DNA of 64,000 nt from Saksenaea vasiformis B4078 (GCA_000697055.1 JNDT01001781.1:124001-188000); one strand, 5' to 3'. Shown: positions 1 to 10,805, numbered from the stretch's first letter. Program-made: numbers and translations. Notes: generated from the sequence alone by a model not told the origin.

Positions 1-3000
1 CACAAAAGCTGCAGATCAAGGCAATGAAGAAGCACAGGTAAATCTTGGAAATCTATACATGGATAGGGATGCAGAAGATATCGACATCAGCAAAGCAATC
101 CACTGGTATACCAAAGCTGCGTATCAAGGAAATGAAGAAGCACAGGTTAAGCTTGGAGATATATATGTCGGTAAGGACGAAATCGATGCAAGCACCAAAG
201 CAATCGGATGGTACAAGGAGGCAGCAGATCAAGGAAATGAAGAAGCGCAAGTTAAACTTGGTGATATATGCAGAATGGGAAAAGTTGTAAAAGTCGACAC
301 CAGAAAAGCGATTTGGTGGTATACCAAAGCGGCGAATCAAGGGAATGAAGAAATGCAGATCAGGCTGGGAGATATGTACAGACATGGTGATGAAGTAAAG
401 GTAGACATGAGAAGAGCAATTAAGTGGTATAGTAAAGCAGCTGAGCAAGGAAACGAAGAGGTACAGATAAGACTTGGAGACATGTACAGTAATGGAGATG
501 GAGTAAATATTGACATCTGCAAAGCAATTGAATGGTACAGTAAAGCAGCAGATCAGGGGAACGAACAGATACAGATCCGACTCGGGGACATTTACGCAAC
601 TGGCAACAGGGACATAAACAACGCGATTACATGGTACAGCAGGGCAGCATACCAAGGAAATGAAGAGGCACAAATCAGACTTGGAGATATGTATAAAGAT
701 GGAAATAACGTAGATATCGATGTCAACAAAGCGATTGAATGGTATACCAGGGCAGCCAGTCAAGGAAATGAGCCGACACAAATACGACTTGGAGACATGT
801 ATAGAAACGGGGATGGAGTACAGGTGGATATGAGAGAAGCAATTAAGTGGTATGCGAAAGCGGCAGACCAAGGGAACGAAGAGACGCAAATCAGACTTGG
901 TGACATGTACAGTAATGGAGATGGCGTAGATGTCGACATAAACAAAGCAATTGAATGGTACGGAAAAGCAGCAGATCAGGGGAATGAAGAAATACAGATC
1001 AGGCTAGGAGATATGCACAAGAATGAAGACATCGACAAAGCGATTGGATGGTATAGCAAAGCAGCACGTCAAGGAAATGAAGAGATGCAGATAAAGCTTG
1101 GCAATATGTACAGAGACGGAGACAGAGTAGATAGAGATATCGACAAAGCGATTGAATGGTATAGCAAAGCGGCAATACAAGGGAGTGAGTTGATACAAAT
1201 CAGACTTGGAGACATGTATAAAGACGGATCTGGAGTAAATGTAGATATCGACAAAGCGATTTGGTGGTATACCAAAGCGGCGAATCAAGGGAATGAAGAA
1301 ATACAGATTAGGCTAGGAGATATGCACAAAGATGAAGACATCGACAAAGCAATTGGATGGTATAGCAAAGCAGCACGTCAAGGAAATGAAGAGATGCAGA
1401 TAAAGCTTGGCAATATGTACAGAGACGGAGACAGAGTAGATAGAGATATCGACAAAGCGATTGAATGGTATAGCAAAGCGGCAATACAAGGGAGTGAGTT
1501 GATACAAATCAGACTTGGAGACATGTATAAAGACGGATCTGGAGTAAATGTAGATATCGACAAAGCGATTTGGTGGTATACCAAAGCGGCGAATCAAGGG
1601 AATGAAGAAATACAGATTAGGCTAGGAGATATGCACAAAGATGAAGACATCGACAAAGCAATTGGATGGTATAGCAAAGCAGCACGTCAAGGAAATGAAG
1701 AGATGCAGATAAAGCTTGGCAATATGTACAGAGACGGAGACAGAGTAGATAGAGATATCGACAAAGCGATTGAATGGTATAGCAAAGCGGCAATACAAGG
1801 GAGTGAGTTGATACAAATCAGACTTGGAGACATGTATAAAGACGGATCTGGAGTAAATATAGATATGGGCAGCGCGATTAAGTGGTACAGCAAAGCAGCA
1901 GATCAAGGAAACGAAGAAATGCAGATCAGACTTGGTGATATGTACAGAGATGGAGACGGAGTAGATATAGATTTGGGCAAAGCCGTTGAATGGTACCGAA
2001 GGGCAGCATATCAAGATAACAGTGATGCGCAAATCAAGCTGGCTGATATCTACAGATGTGGGAGAGGTATACGTCGAAGCTATGTCAAAGCAGCTAAATG
2101 GTACCGAAAAGCAGCTGACAAAGGCAATGCCGACGCACAGACTAAGCTTGGAGATATGTACAGACGCGGACAAGGCACATTGGTAAACTACTCCGAAGCG
2201 GTTGCCTGTTATCGAAAAGCAGCTGGTCAGGGCAACAGCGAGGCGCAAACGAGACTTGGGGATATGTACAGGTGTGGGCGAGGCGAGCAAAGAGATTATC
2301 CCAAAGCTGTCGAATGGTATAGACATGCGGCCGACAAGGGCAATGGCGATGCACAGACAAAACTTGGGCATATGTACAGATATGGGCAAGGCGTACCCCA
2401 AGACGATTCAAAAGCAGTTAGGTGGTACACAGCGGCTGCGGCTCAGGAACACAAGCTCGCACAATATAACCTCGGACAAATGTATTGGTTGGGGAGTGGC
2501 GTGTCCAGAGACAAAAGAAAAGCGAGGGAATTGTGGTTTGATGCAACTGAATGGTGCAAAAATGCAGTTATTTGCGGAGATGAGGATGCGCAAAAAACGT
2601 TGGGCGATATGTACTATTATGGATGGCATGTGGTGAAGGACATCAACGAAGCAATTAAATGGTACAGCAAGACAGCAGAACAAGGAAATGAATTGATACA
2701 GATCCGACTTGCCAATATATATTACTATGGATGGGATGTGGAAGCAAATATCGACAGAGCAGTTAGATGGTATAAGGAAGCAGCTATTCAGGGAAATGAA
2801 GAAATACAGATCAGACTTGGAGACATGTACAGAGATGGGGACGGGGTGAATATCGACATAAGTCAAAGCATTGAATGGTACATCAAAGCGGCTAATCAGG
2901 GCATTGGCGATGCGCAGATGAAGCTTGGAGAGGTGTATTGCGGCAGAGGAGGCGCGGGCAAAAACCACCGTAAGGCGGCTAAGTGGTACAGAAGAGCAGC

Positions 3001-3985
3001 CGATCAGGAGCATGGTGGCGCTCTAGTCAAGCTTGGAGACGTCTATTACGATGGAGGGTGCACTAACGAAGATTACCATGAAGCGATCAAATGGTATTGT
3101 AGAGCATTTAAATGCTACCGAAAGGCAGCGGATCAGAATGATGGCGAAGCGCAGATCAAACTTGGAGATATGTATTACAACGGAAAAGGTGTGACGAAAA
3201 ACTATCGTTCAGCGATTAGATGGTACAAGAGGGTAGCAGATCAAAAGTACGGGGTCGGGCAATACAAGCTTGGATACATGTATCACTTTGGATATGGGGT
3301 AGACAAAGACGAGGACAAAGCAAGGGAAATATGGTCCGACGCACTTAAATGGTGTCTGCATGCAGCTGATAGAGGAGATGTAGATGCGCAAAAAACACTT
3401 GGCAATATGTATTATAAGGGACATGGTGTTAATGTCGACAACCATGAGGCGATTCAATGGTACCGAGAAGCAGCAGACCAAAACAACGAAGATGCACAGA
3501 TCCAACTTGGCAATTTGTACAAGGATGGAAACATTGTCAGGCGAGATTTCGGCATGGCTATCGACTTCTACGCTGCAGCAGCGGATCGGTGTAATGGAAC
3601 AGGAATGATCAAACTTGGAGATATGTATAAAAATGGACACGGTACGAGAAAAGATATAAACAAAGCACTTGAATTGTACAAAAGAGCAGCAGATTGCGGA
3701 AATGAATGGATCAAAATCAAACTAGGGAATATGTACAGAGATGGCGATGTTGTATCGAAAAATATCGAAGAAGCAATTGAATGGTATAAGAAGGCAGCGA
3801 CCCAAGGAGACGTATCAACTATGATATTACTGGGAGATATGTACCGTTGCGGACACGGTGCAAAGAAAGACATCAATGAAGCTATGGAATGGTATAAAAA
3901 AGCAGGGAAGCGAGGAAATGATACTGCGAAATTCAGATTTAGAGACTTACAGAGAGAAAAACGAACGATTAATACTGTTTATTGA
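1..3985 (+). CDS. Giant Sel1-repeat (SEL1-like/TPR-like) protein, 5' partial
   Basis: The frame beginning at base 2 is open from the window edge to the TGA at 3983-3985, so at least 1,327 residues are visible and the true start lies upstream; the first visible ATG (59) is internal. Nearly the whole protein is a head-to-tail array of about 36-residue Sel1 repeats with the pattern LG-x-MY-x-x-G-x-x-V-x-x-D-x-x-KAI-x-WY-x-KAA-x-QGN. Sel1 repeats form alpha-solenoids that act as protein-interaction scaffolds (family knowledge, e.g. Hrd3/SEL1L and Chs4/Skt5-type proteins); no enzymatic domain or membrane segment is visible, so the partner is unknown. No intron is apparent. Part of the array has been recently amplified as near-identical 309-bp units, and the last codons and stop lie in a dispersed repeat. 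Confidence 0.88.
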   Translation, partial: TKAADQGNEEAQVNLGNLYMDRDAEDIDISKAIHWYTKAAYQGNEEAQVKLGDIYVGKDEIDASTKAIGWYKEAADQGNEEAQVKLGDICRMGKVVKVDTRKAIWWYTKAANQGNEEMQIRLGDMYRHGDEVKVDMRRAIKWYSKAAEQGNEEVQIRLGDMYSNGDGVNIDICKAIEWYSKAADQGNEQIQIRLGDIYATGNRDINNAITWYSRAAYQGNEEAQIRLGDMYKDGNNVDIDVNKAIEWYTRAASQGNEPTQIRLGDMYRNGDGVQVDMREAIKWYAKAADQGNEETQIRLGDMYSNGDGVDVDINKAIEWYGKAADQGNEEIQIRLGDMHKNEDIDKAIGWYSKAARQGNEEMQIKLGNMYRDGDRVDRDIDKAIEWYSKAAIQGSELIQIRLGDMYKDGSGVNVDIDKAIWWYTKAANQGNEEIQIRLGDMHKDEDIDKAIGWYSKAARQGNEEMQIKLGNMYRDGDRVDRDIDKAIEWYSKAAIQGSELIQIRLGDMYKDGSGVNVDIDKAIWWYTKAANQGNEEIQIRLGDMHKDEDIDKAIGWYSKAARQGNEEMQIKLGNMYRDGDRVDRDIDKAIEWYSKAAIQGSELIQIRLGDMYKDGSGVNIDMGSAIKWYSKAADQGNEEMQIRLGDMYRDGDGVDIDLGKAVEWYRRAAYQDNSDAQIKLADIYRCGRGIRRSYVKAAKWYRKAADKGNADAQTKLGDMYRRGQGTLVNYSEAVACYRKAAGQGNSEAQTRLGDMYRCGRGEQRDYPKAVEWYRHAADKGNGDAQTKLGHMYRYGQGVPQDDSKAVRWYTAAAAQEHKLAQYNLGQMYWLGSGVSRDKRKARELWFDATEWCKNAVICGDEDAQKTLGDMYYYGWHVVKDINEAIKWYSKTAEQGNELIQIRLANIYYYGWDVEANIDRAVRWYKEAAIQGNEEIQIRLGDMYRDGDGVNIDISQSIEWYIKAANQGIGDAQMKLGEVYCGRGGAGKNHRKAAKWYRRAADQEHGGALVKLGDVYYDGGCTNEDYHEAIKWYCRAFKCYRKAADQNDGEAQIKLGDMYYNGKGVTKNYRSAIRWYKRVADQKYGVGQYKLGYMYHFGYGVDKDEDKAREIWSDALKWCLHAADRGDVDAQKTLGNMYYKGHGVNVDNHEAIQWYREAADQNNEDAQIQLGNLYKDGNIVRRDFGMAIDFYAAAADRCNGTGMIKLGDMYKNGHGTRKDINKALELYKRAADCGNEWIKIKLGNMYRDGDVVSKNIEEAIEWYKKAATQGDVSTMILLGDMYRCGHGAKKDINEAMEWYKKAGKRGNDTAKFRFRDLQREKRTINTVY
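1013..1860 (+). repeat. 309-bp tandem duplication inside the Sel1 array (about 2.7 copies)
   Basis: Near-identical units begin at 1013, 1322 and 1631; the third stops matching near 1858. The unit is 103 codons (about three Sel1 repeats), so copy changes preserve the frame. Only a few bases differ between copies, whereas the surrounding Sel1 repeats are strongly diverged, which points to recent unequal exchange or slippage. Confidence 0.92.
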
Positions 3986-5093
3986 ATTATCTTTACGCTA
4001 CACTGAATAAATCTTGCGCCTCTGAAGAGACAATTTTGCGCTAAAGAAGAATCGAATATGCGGCCATTAGTACATCAATGTTTCGTCTGAGGATTAATCA
4101 ACTTACATGAACTTGGTCTCTCCAGTGGACGCAAAATTTATTCGGGCAGCATAAAAAATAATTCATGGTTAGTAAATGGATAATACTTTGTATGCCATTT
4201 CACTTATCCCCGAAGGGTAATTCCGCCCATTGACGGAGGCCAAAGCCCCGCACCTGAAGTGGTGGGGGCGGCGAGAGAGGTTGAGGGTGACCCTATGGCT
4301 TGGGAGCGGCCATTGTAGACAGCGTGCAGAGGACTTGAAGCGATACATCGTTTGGCAATCTATTGCGGAAGATGAACGATACTGAGTGTGTGTGTGTGAC
4401 AACGTTTACGTACTTTGAGTGTGGGCATAAAGCACCAAGACGGCCAAGACGGTTCGGGACAGCGGTCATGCAGCCTAAACGGCATACAAAAAATTGAGTG
4501 ATCCTGGATATGTAATAAAAAGTTGACATCCGTACCGGGGATGTTTGTACCAACAGAGCCAAAGGGAAAAAAAAAAAGAAAAAGAAAAAGAAGTGCTCGC
4601 TTTAAATATGCATCACTTTCCGTTATCTGAGACATCCTTTTTGTGTGAGATAAAAGGAACCTATCTTCAACACACTTTTTGCATGAGACGACGGAATCCT
4701 GTTTCTGAGACATCGTTTTTATGAGTCAAAAGAACCCGATCACTGATTCACCCCTTTGCATGACGCGATGGTACCCTATCACCGACGCGCCTTTTGCGGG
4801 AGATAAAGAAAAGCCCGTACCTTCCACACAACCTTTGCATGAAATAAAAAGATCTGATCACTGATATGCCTATCTTTAACACGTCATTGCACGAGACAAT
4901 GAAACCCTGTCTCTGACGCATGTTTTGCGTTAGATAATGGAAAGCTATCCGTGACACAAACACAACATGGAAGAGTATGACACGCAAATCATAACATCGG
5001 ATGAACGTAAAAATACGTGCTCCAAGACGCAGAGTTTATCTGGAAGTAACGTCAAATATCTTCGAATAGACGCAAATGGGTATTCAAAATCCA
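3978..5093. repeat. Dispersed repeat family, copy A (longest copy, with internal minisatellite)
   Basis: Begins TTTATTGAA like copies C (23561) and D (40535), then shares the blocks TTTACGCTA, the GACGCAAA-type motif, the CAGCATAA / AGTAAATGGATAATACTT block near 4150-4190, the ACTTGAAGCGATAC block near 4334 and the GTGATCCTGGATATGTAAT block near 4498 with copy C. The end is set by the GACGCAAATG / AAAATCC block near 5070-5092, matched by the ends of C and D. A GC-rich hairpin (about 4245-4270, CCCCGCACC against GGTGGGGG) is also present in copy B. No coding potential; looks like a MITE- or SINE-like non-autonomous element. Confidence 0.75.
4619..4950. repeat. Degenerate ~40-bp minisatellite within repeat copy A
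   Basis: Eight to nine diverged units of about 38-41 bp, each containing a core like TCTGAGACAT / CTTTTTGCATGAGA / TAAAAGGAACC. Copy C has no such array at the equivalent place, so the expansion is private to copy A. Confidence 0.65.
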
Positions 5094-5503
5094 GTAGTTA
5101 GATTAGCTAGTTGCGCTTTGCACTTCCGCGGGCCTTCCTCCCGAACTTTGTGTTAACAAAGTAATGTATCATAGGAATAAAAAAAAGGTTGCCTTTGAAA
5201 GTAATATCGCGCGCTAAACATGTCCATCGAATCTCAGCGAAATTTCATGACTAGCTTTACGTCCATATAACAATCATATGTGTTGATGGCTGTGGAGATG
5301 CTTTACTCCTGAGCTTCGTTTTTCTGGCCCTCAGTCCTTCGATCTCGCAAAGCTGCAATATCCAACACAGGTTTTGATTGGTGGCGCTCATCCAGCTATG
5401 TGACTGTGTATCTTTAGCCACTGCGCCACCACTATTTTTTAACAGGAGCATGAGCCATCCACATTTCTTGTGTTTTACTCGCCATTAGATCACCTAGTCC
5501 TTT
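5094..5503. other. Intergenic, upstream of RRN3
   Basis: No reading frame, RNA gene or repeat recognised. It should carry the RRN3 promoter; the only visible trait is A/T runs. Confidence 0.4.
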
Positions 5504-8073
5504 ATGCCTGTGCGATCCCCTTCACTCTCTCCAACTCAAATGGCCATGGTTGATTCAGCAACGACATCTGGACTGGTGTCCAGCATACCCATACTAACGG
5601 AAAATGACGAGGTGGCCGAAATTACCACCGGAGAGAAGCTGTCAAGTATGAAGATAATGATGAAGAGCTATATTCACGGCGCTTTACGTGAAAAGGATCA
5701 GGTAATGTTCACCTAGCATGCCCTTTCTTCTTCCTTTTTTTTGTTGTTTCTATTGCTGCGCTACCGTTCCGCAGCAAACCGATAATTTTTATGGTTGATA
5801 ATCCAACCGACGCACGAATATGGTTCTTTTTTATATACATATGTCTTTATCACCAGATATAAAACATTATCCAAATTGGGACATTGGATATCAAAAGCCA
5901 AGGCTACTTTTGTTCCCCGCATAGACATCTTTGTCATGCGTTCGGGTTATGCGTGGCCACAAACACGGGTAAAATGTACGGCTATAAAAGAAGCAAGTAT
6001 GGGATGAGCAGATAGGATTGGCTTATTGGGTTCAAGTCTAATCCTCTGCCATGTACTCTTCTTCTTTTTTATTTTTATTTTCTTGATGGTGAAAAGTCTC
6101 GTGCGGACAAGTTGATCGTCAGCTATCGATCGTAAGGAATTGACGGACACTTTCCTCCCACGATACTTCTTCATGCAATCACTTGAACTGGCACTAATAC
6201 ATTGGCTATCTTAGGGAAACCTGACGCGTTATAACGAGTTGATCAGCTTCTTGACCAAGAATCCATCGCAGCCAGATGCTCCATCACCTCAGAAACTTCA
6301 CATGTGGATCACTATCTTGTCACAAAATGTGTCACAACTGGATAAATCATGCGTGTCTTTAGTTGATGCAGTTTTACATGTTGACTGGGCTGTCCGAGAC
6401 CACGCTTTTGCCGATGCATTTATCAACTTCCTTGAAAACCTTGTCTCCGCGCATTCGATCTACGTTGTACCAGTTTTAAATAACCTTGTGAATGGATTAA
6501 GATATCGTAAGTATTACGCACTAGGCCTTGTGGGTCTAACTGACTTATTTTTTTTGTAGGCACCCAACTCCCTCGTTTTGCTACTGTTTCACGTACTACC
6601 ATATATGAACGTAATCATGCAGCTCTTCGCAGTGTCATCCGCCTTATCCCGACAAGTGCTAACTCGCTTTTCGTGAGTGTCGTTCGATACCTCCCGCACA
6701 GACGGTTTAACTCAGCAGAACAAGCGGCATATGTCAAAAACCTGTTCGAAATTACCCAGTATGCTCCTATTATGCGGAAACAAATTTTAAGCTTGGTCGT
6801 GGATCATATGGCGCAAATGGATGTAAGTTTGATATCTATCTCGTGATCGGAAAGCTTATGTATGCATTAGGCACATATCCAAATTGAACTGGATGATTTG
6901 GAAGAAGAAGTGGAATTTGATGCATACAAGATGAATTTCGATGATGATTATTTCTCGGATGAGAGCGATGATGAAGCTGAGGAGAACGAAGATGATGACG
7001 ACGATGATTCCAGTGTTGCTTCTATCGGCAGCTCAGTCAATTCGGAAAAAATGAACGAAGACAAGAAGGAACATATCGAACAAGTTAAATCTATGGTGCG
7101 AAGGCTTGACGCGATGATGACTTTGACTTTCCAGTATATCGCAAAGATCGCAGTGGAGGAGGCTGATACCTGTACAGAGCTGTATTACACTCTGGTTGAC
7201 ACGTTTGATCGCACAATCCTCAAGACGTTGAAATCGCGATACACCCAATTCTTACTGTTTTATCTGTGCTCGTTAAACGTTGTTGCATATAGCGATCATT
7301 TCTTGGATCATCTTGCAGCTCACATCATGGACCCTCTCCGTCCAGGTATTACCCGAATTGCATCTGCAGCTTATATCTCGTCCTATGTCGCAAGAGCCAA
7401 GTTTTTGGAGCCAAGCCGAGTCCAGAAGGCTGTGACCATGTTATGCTCGTGGTGTGAAGAATATATTGAACAACATGAGATGAACGCAGATCATCCAGAC
7501 ACGTCAAAACATGATGTGTTTTACGCAGTGATGCAGGCCATCATGTACATCTTCTGTTTCCGCTGGCGCGATCTGACACTAGAAGATGAACTCGAAATTG
7601 AGGAAGGACCGGTACCCGACGTCGCAGTTGGTAATTCTTCAAAGAACTGGTGTCGTGGCTTACGGAATCTCCCACGTCTGATCATGAGCCGGTTTAATCC
7701 ATTGAAAGTTTGCTCACCTGCTGTTGTGCGACAATTCGCGAAGCTCGCGCACCACACGCATTTCATGTATGTGTACCCGCTACTCCAGAAAAACAAAGAT
7801 GTTGTCATCGCAGGCGTCAACGCAGATGTTGGGCTAGCAAGTGGTAAAAACATGCTTGTCACCGTACAAACCTACTTCCCCTTCGATCCGTATAAACTCG
7901 AAGGTAGCAAGTCGTTCATCGATAGGATCTATTTTGAATGGATAAGTGAAGATGATGAGGAGGAGGAAGACGAGAGCGACGAGTTAGAATCCGAGGACGA
8001 GGAAGAAGATGAAGTTTCAGCAAGTATGATGGCCATGAGCATTAGCCCAACGCCGAACAGTTTTTTGCATTAA
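5504..8073 (+). CDS. RRN3: RNA polymerase I-specific transcription initiation factor Rrn3 (TIF-IA)
   Basis: Four exons: 5504-5701, 6215-6506, 6560-6822, 6871-8073; 651 residues, close to human RRN3 and yeast Rrn3. In the nucleolus Rrn3 binds Pol I and brings it to the rDNA promoter through core factor/SL1. The sequence follows the HEAT-like Rrn3 fold: an N-terminal segment ending near ISFLTKNP, the block RSVIRLIPTSANSLF in exon 3, a very acidic loop at the start of exon 4 (runs of Asp/Glu, where the family has its phosphorylated loop), the conserved RFNPLKVCSPAVVRQFA block, FPFDPY, and an acidic tail. The start is the first ATG in a pyrimidine-rich context. Intron 1 is 513 nt, about ten times the usual size here; the other two are about 50 nt. 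Confidence 0.9.
5702..6214 (+). other. Unusually long intron 1 of RRN3
   Basis: GT..AG intron of 513 nt where other introns in the window are mostly 40-75 nt. A hairpin of about 11 bp lies at 6014-6045 (AGGATT pairing with AATCCT). No clear C/D or H/ACA snoRNA boxes were found, so an embedded RNA is not claimed. Confidence 0.5.
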
Positions 8074-8168
8074 TCAGCAAATTTTGTATATCCTCTCCTT
8101 TTCAAACCTTTATGCATCAGTATCATTCTCATCTTTTATAAAAAGAAAATTAAACAACGCCTTCATCA

Positions 8169-9164
8169 TCAACGGTTAAGGGAATGATTTACAGGCTGGG
8201 TGCCTTCCTCATCCAAACCTCTCCATCCTGCTAGCTCACGGTAAATTATGATACTAGTCAGCGATCCCATGACGAGGAAAAACATAAAGAAGAAGAGTGC
8301 CCATCTCGTTCTGCTTCGCCACTTGAGATCCTTGTTCCGGCTCTGAATGGATTGGGTGTACGGAGGATCATACAAAGCACCAATGATCCAAAAAGGTGGA
8401 CACAGGAAACCGATGAGGAAGTAGATGAAAGATAGACGGTAACCTTTGAGTTCTTCTGGTGTTTCACCTAGTTCTTCGCGGTCGACGTTATCTGCCTTGG
8501 GGCTGTTCATCATGATTTGTTGCGGTTGCTGCCGTTTGAACACGGCGCCACCATCCTTTTCCTTGGGTTGTCTTCGTACCTCTTCCTTCAGTTGATCCCA
8601 CCTCTCCCGCGCGAAGCCTGGCTTTTGCTCTGATGGAGGATCTAGAGGGGCGATTGCTGGCCCTAAAAGCTCCCGTATGGCTTCGCGTTCAAGTGGTGCG
8701 TTACCTTTGCGCAGGATACCGAGGATTCTGTAACGTTCCCGCATAAAATCATCCAGATGCTCCGAAGTTGCTAGGCATTCTCGTGGTGCATTTGTTCGCC
8801 TCACAGTCGTCGATCCTGTCGAGCGTATACTTGTCACTGTAGGCTTTCGTGCGACCAAATGCGGCTCAGGTGGGCGCGCAATGGCAGAAGTTGTCAGCGG
8901 TAATGCCAGCCGCCGCCCTTCTTCTCTCGAGTACGTCACCATGGCCGTCGTTGACGGTTTGGCGTAACCTGGATCAAACAACGCGTTCCAACGACTAGGC
9001 TGTTCAGTATCATTGTTAGCTATGCGTTCGCTCTCATAATGTGCAGAAGTCCTTATTTGAGGAGCAGCAAATCGAATGGTTTCCGCATCCTGTTTGAACG
9101 TGTCTGGCAGGGAAGAAGATACGGAATCGAAGCTACTTTCTCTATCGTAGTAACGCTCCATCAT
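8169..9164 (-). CDS. Hypothetical protein with two C-terminal transmembrane segments
   Basis: Single exon, 331 residues from the ATG at 9164. A longer frame reaches 9230 but only from a TTG, and the extra leader is translated pyrimidine-rich 5' UTR, so I reject it. The first two thirds are hydrophilic, Ser/Thr/Arg-rich and low in structure. The last third has two hydrophobic helices, one containing IGFLCPPFWIIGALYDPPY and one FFFMFFLVMGSLTSIIIY, separated by a basic loop. This gives a tail-anchored hairpin membrane protein with a long, probably cytosolic, N-terminus. I do not recognise the family. It is convergent with RRN3, whose stop is only about 95 bp away. Confidence 0.72.
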   Translation of the reverse strand: MMERYYDRESSFDSVSSSLPDTFKQDAETIRFAAPQIRTSAHYESERIANNDTEQPSRWNALFDPGYAKPSTTAMVTYSREEGRRLALPLTTSAIARPPEPHLVARKPTVTSIRSTGSTTVRRTNAPRECLATSEHLDDFMRERYRILGILRKGNAPLEREAIRELLGPAIAPLDPPSEQKPGFARERWDQLKEEVRRQPKEKDGGAVFKRQQPQQIMMNSPKADNVDREELGETPEELKGYRLSFIYFLIGFLCPPFWIIGALYDPPYTQSIQSRNKDLKWRSRTRWALFFFMFFLVMGSLTSIIIYRELAGWRGLDEEGTQPVNHSLNR

Positions 9165-9385
9165 AAAGGCGCGAGAAAACAAAAAAGAGAGAGAGAAAGA
9201 CAAGAGAAACAAAACCGCGAGACTCTGCAATGACTGAAAAGGAGAGACAAGGGAAAAGATGACAAGAATAATCTATTGTTTGTTGTTTAATAGACACATT
9301 CATCTCACTCAACAACGCGCTGAATTTTTTTGTACGGCCGCCGGACGCACTTGCGTAGATTTGACTCGGGCAAAAAACAATAGGT

Positions 9386-10475
9386 TTAAGACTTTTTGTA
9401 ATGCGTATCAGAAAGCTCTCGCAACCGACTGGCAGCCTGCTCTGGTGTCAGGTCTCGTTGCGGCTCACCCATCATTTCAAACCTAGCAAATATTCAGAAA
9501 CCCGCAGAAGAAGCAGACCATTTCTTACCCGACTAAGAACTTACGCACGGTTGCGCTACGTAATAACGGAGGGTAAAAGTGCAAATGCAAATGATTTAAA
9601 TCATGCTCTTGTTCTCCGTTGCCACTCAGTGGCGCCTGATGGATACCCATTGAATAGGGAAACGAACACTGAAATAGGTTATCGTACCGACAGCCTACAC
9701 GGCGTAGCATATCAGCTAGATCGGCAATATTCTCCAACTCAGTGAGATCCCGTATGTGCTTCTTGGGCAAAACCAGAACCTCAAAAGGCCACAGAGCCCA
9801 AAATGGTACGACACATAGAAATGTATCGTTCTCGATGACCACTCTAGATTTCTCGTTCAGTTCACGTTGGACATAATCGCACAATAAACATCGATCATGT
9901 TCTTGGCGGTAAGCGGCTAAAGAGTCCAGTTCCGTCTGAGGCTCGACTGGAATATGGTCCGTACACCACATCTGACCATGCGGGTGTGGGTTCGAACAGC
10001 CCATAGCTGCACCCTTGTTCTCAAATATCTGAACGTATCGAATTCCCTTGTTTTTCATGCTCTTGTAGCTTTCAGTCCATTGCTGAACAACCGCGCTTAT
10101 CTCGCGTACGTCCATTTCAGCCATAGTCAAGTCATGACGCGGTGAAAAGCAAATGACATGACATTCTCCTCGCACGCCTTCTACGCGTAACAGTGGGTCG
10201 TCCGTTCGCGCAAGTGATGGCTGGTCCGTACGAACCGCGGCGAAATCGTTTGGAAATACGAAGGTTGTGTCGTAGTTGGGATTACTGTCACCACTTGCGC
10301 GTTTATTGCCAGGACATAAATAACACTTTGGGTCGTATTCTGGTCTTTTCTCTTCGTTGTTCGACTCTTGCTGACCTTGCCATGGTCGCTGTGTGCGATG
10401 AGGTGAGCAAAGAACCCAAGTACGAGTTAATGGGTTGTATCGACGATGAGAATGGGAATTAAAGTCGAAAGACAT
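9386..10475 (-). CDS. GAL7: Galactose-1-phosphate uridylyltransferase
   Basis: Two exons, 9529-10475 and 9386-9482 (reverse strand), 347 residues, the usual GALT length. Catalyses UDP-glucose + galactose-1-P to glucose-1-P + UDP-galactose in the cytosolic Leloir pathway. HIT-type active site HPHGQ at residues 164-168 (His166 is the uridylylated nucleophile). A CxxC (Cys51/Cys54) and SPRH (His114) match the zinc site. The C-terminal [12 protein letters not shown] block is intact. The 46-nt intron falls in the codon after FLV; the second exon supplies the diagnostic [17 protein letters not shown] stretch. No other GAL genes are adjacent, so there is no visible GAL cluster, unlike in budding yeasts. 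Confidence 0.95.
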
Positions 10476-10604
10476 TTTACAAAGCGTTACACTTTATTTT
10501 CAGGCAAGACATCGCGCGCCCTTTCCTCGGAGTCAGATACTGTGTTTTGCGGAGTCCGAGGATGCGGGCTCCCATTGGGGAAGCGAAGATTTAGTAGATT
10601 TTTT

Positions 10605-10805
10605 ACCCTAAGTTGGCAACAATTTCACTTACATCAGTTACATCAACGCGGTCTCTCGATAGACACGAAATATATACAGACAGCATAACAATTTGTTCGT
10701 CTTAATAAATGGAATAATACTTGGGTACCATTCTACTTATCCCAAGGTATCCCACACAGTTTATGGGTGTCGCACCCCGTGCCACGTCGGTGGGGTTTGG
10801 CAGTA
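10605..10805. repeat. Dispersed repeat family, copy B (truncated)
   Basis: Matches the middle of copies A, C and D: AAGTTGGCAACAA (10611), CACTTACATCA, the CAGCATAACAATTTGTTC block near 10681 and AATGGAATAATACTTGG near 10710, then the CCCCGT / GGTGGGG hairpin (10772-10797) also seen in A. The TTTATTGAA beginning and the 3' part are missing. Confidence 0.68.

Noticed and set aside
53..2401. Long antisense open frames under the Sel1 gene (e.g. 53-889 and 1622-2401, reverse)
   Set aside because: They arise from the repeated codon pattern of the Sel1 units; the repetitive Cys/Phe/Ile-rich translations track the sense repeats and show no independent motif.
4169..4713. Reverse-strand frames of 77-117 codons
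   Set aside because: They lie entirely within repeat copy A, are not conserved in copy C and contain low-complexity runs.
9165..9230. Hydrophobic 22-residue leader on the two-TM protein
   Set aside because: It starts at TTG, not ATG, and is the translation of a pyrimidine-rich 5' UTR; the real ATG is at 9164.
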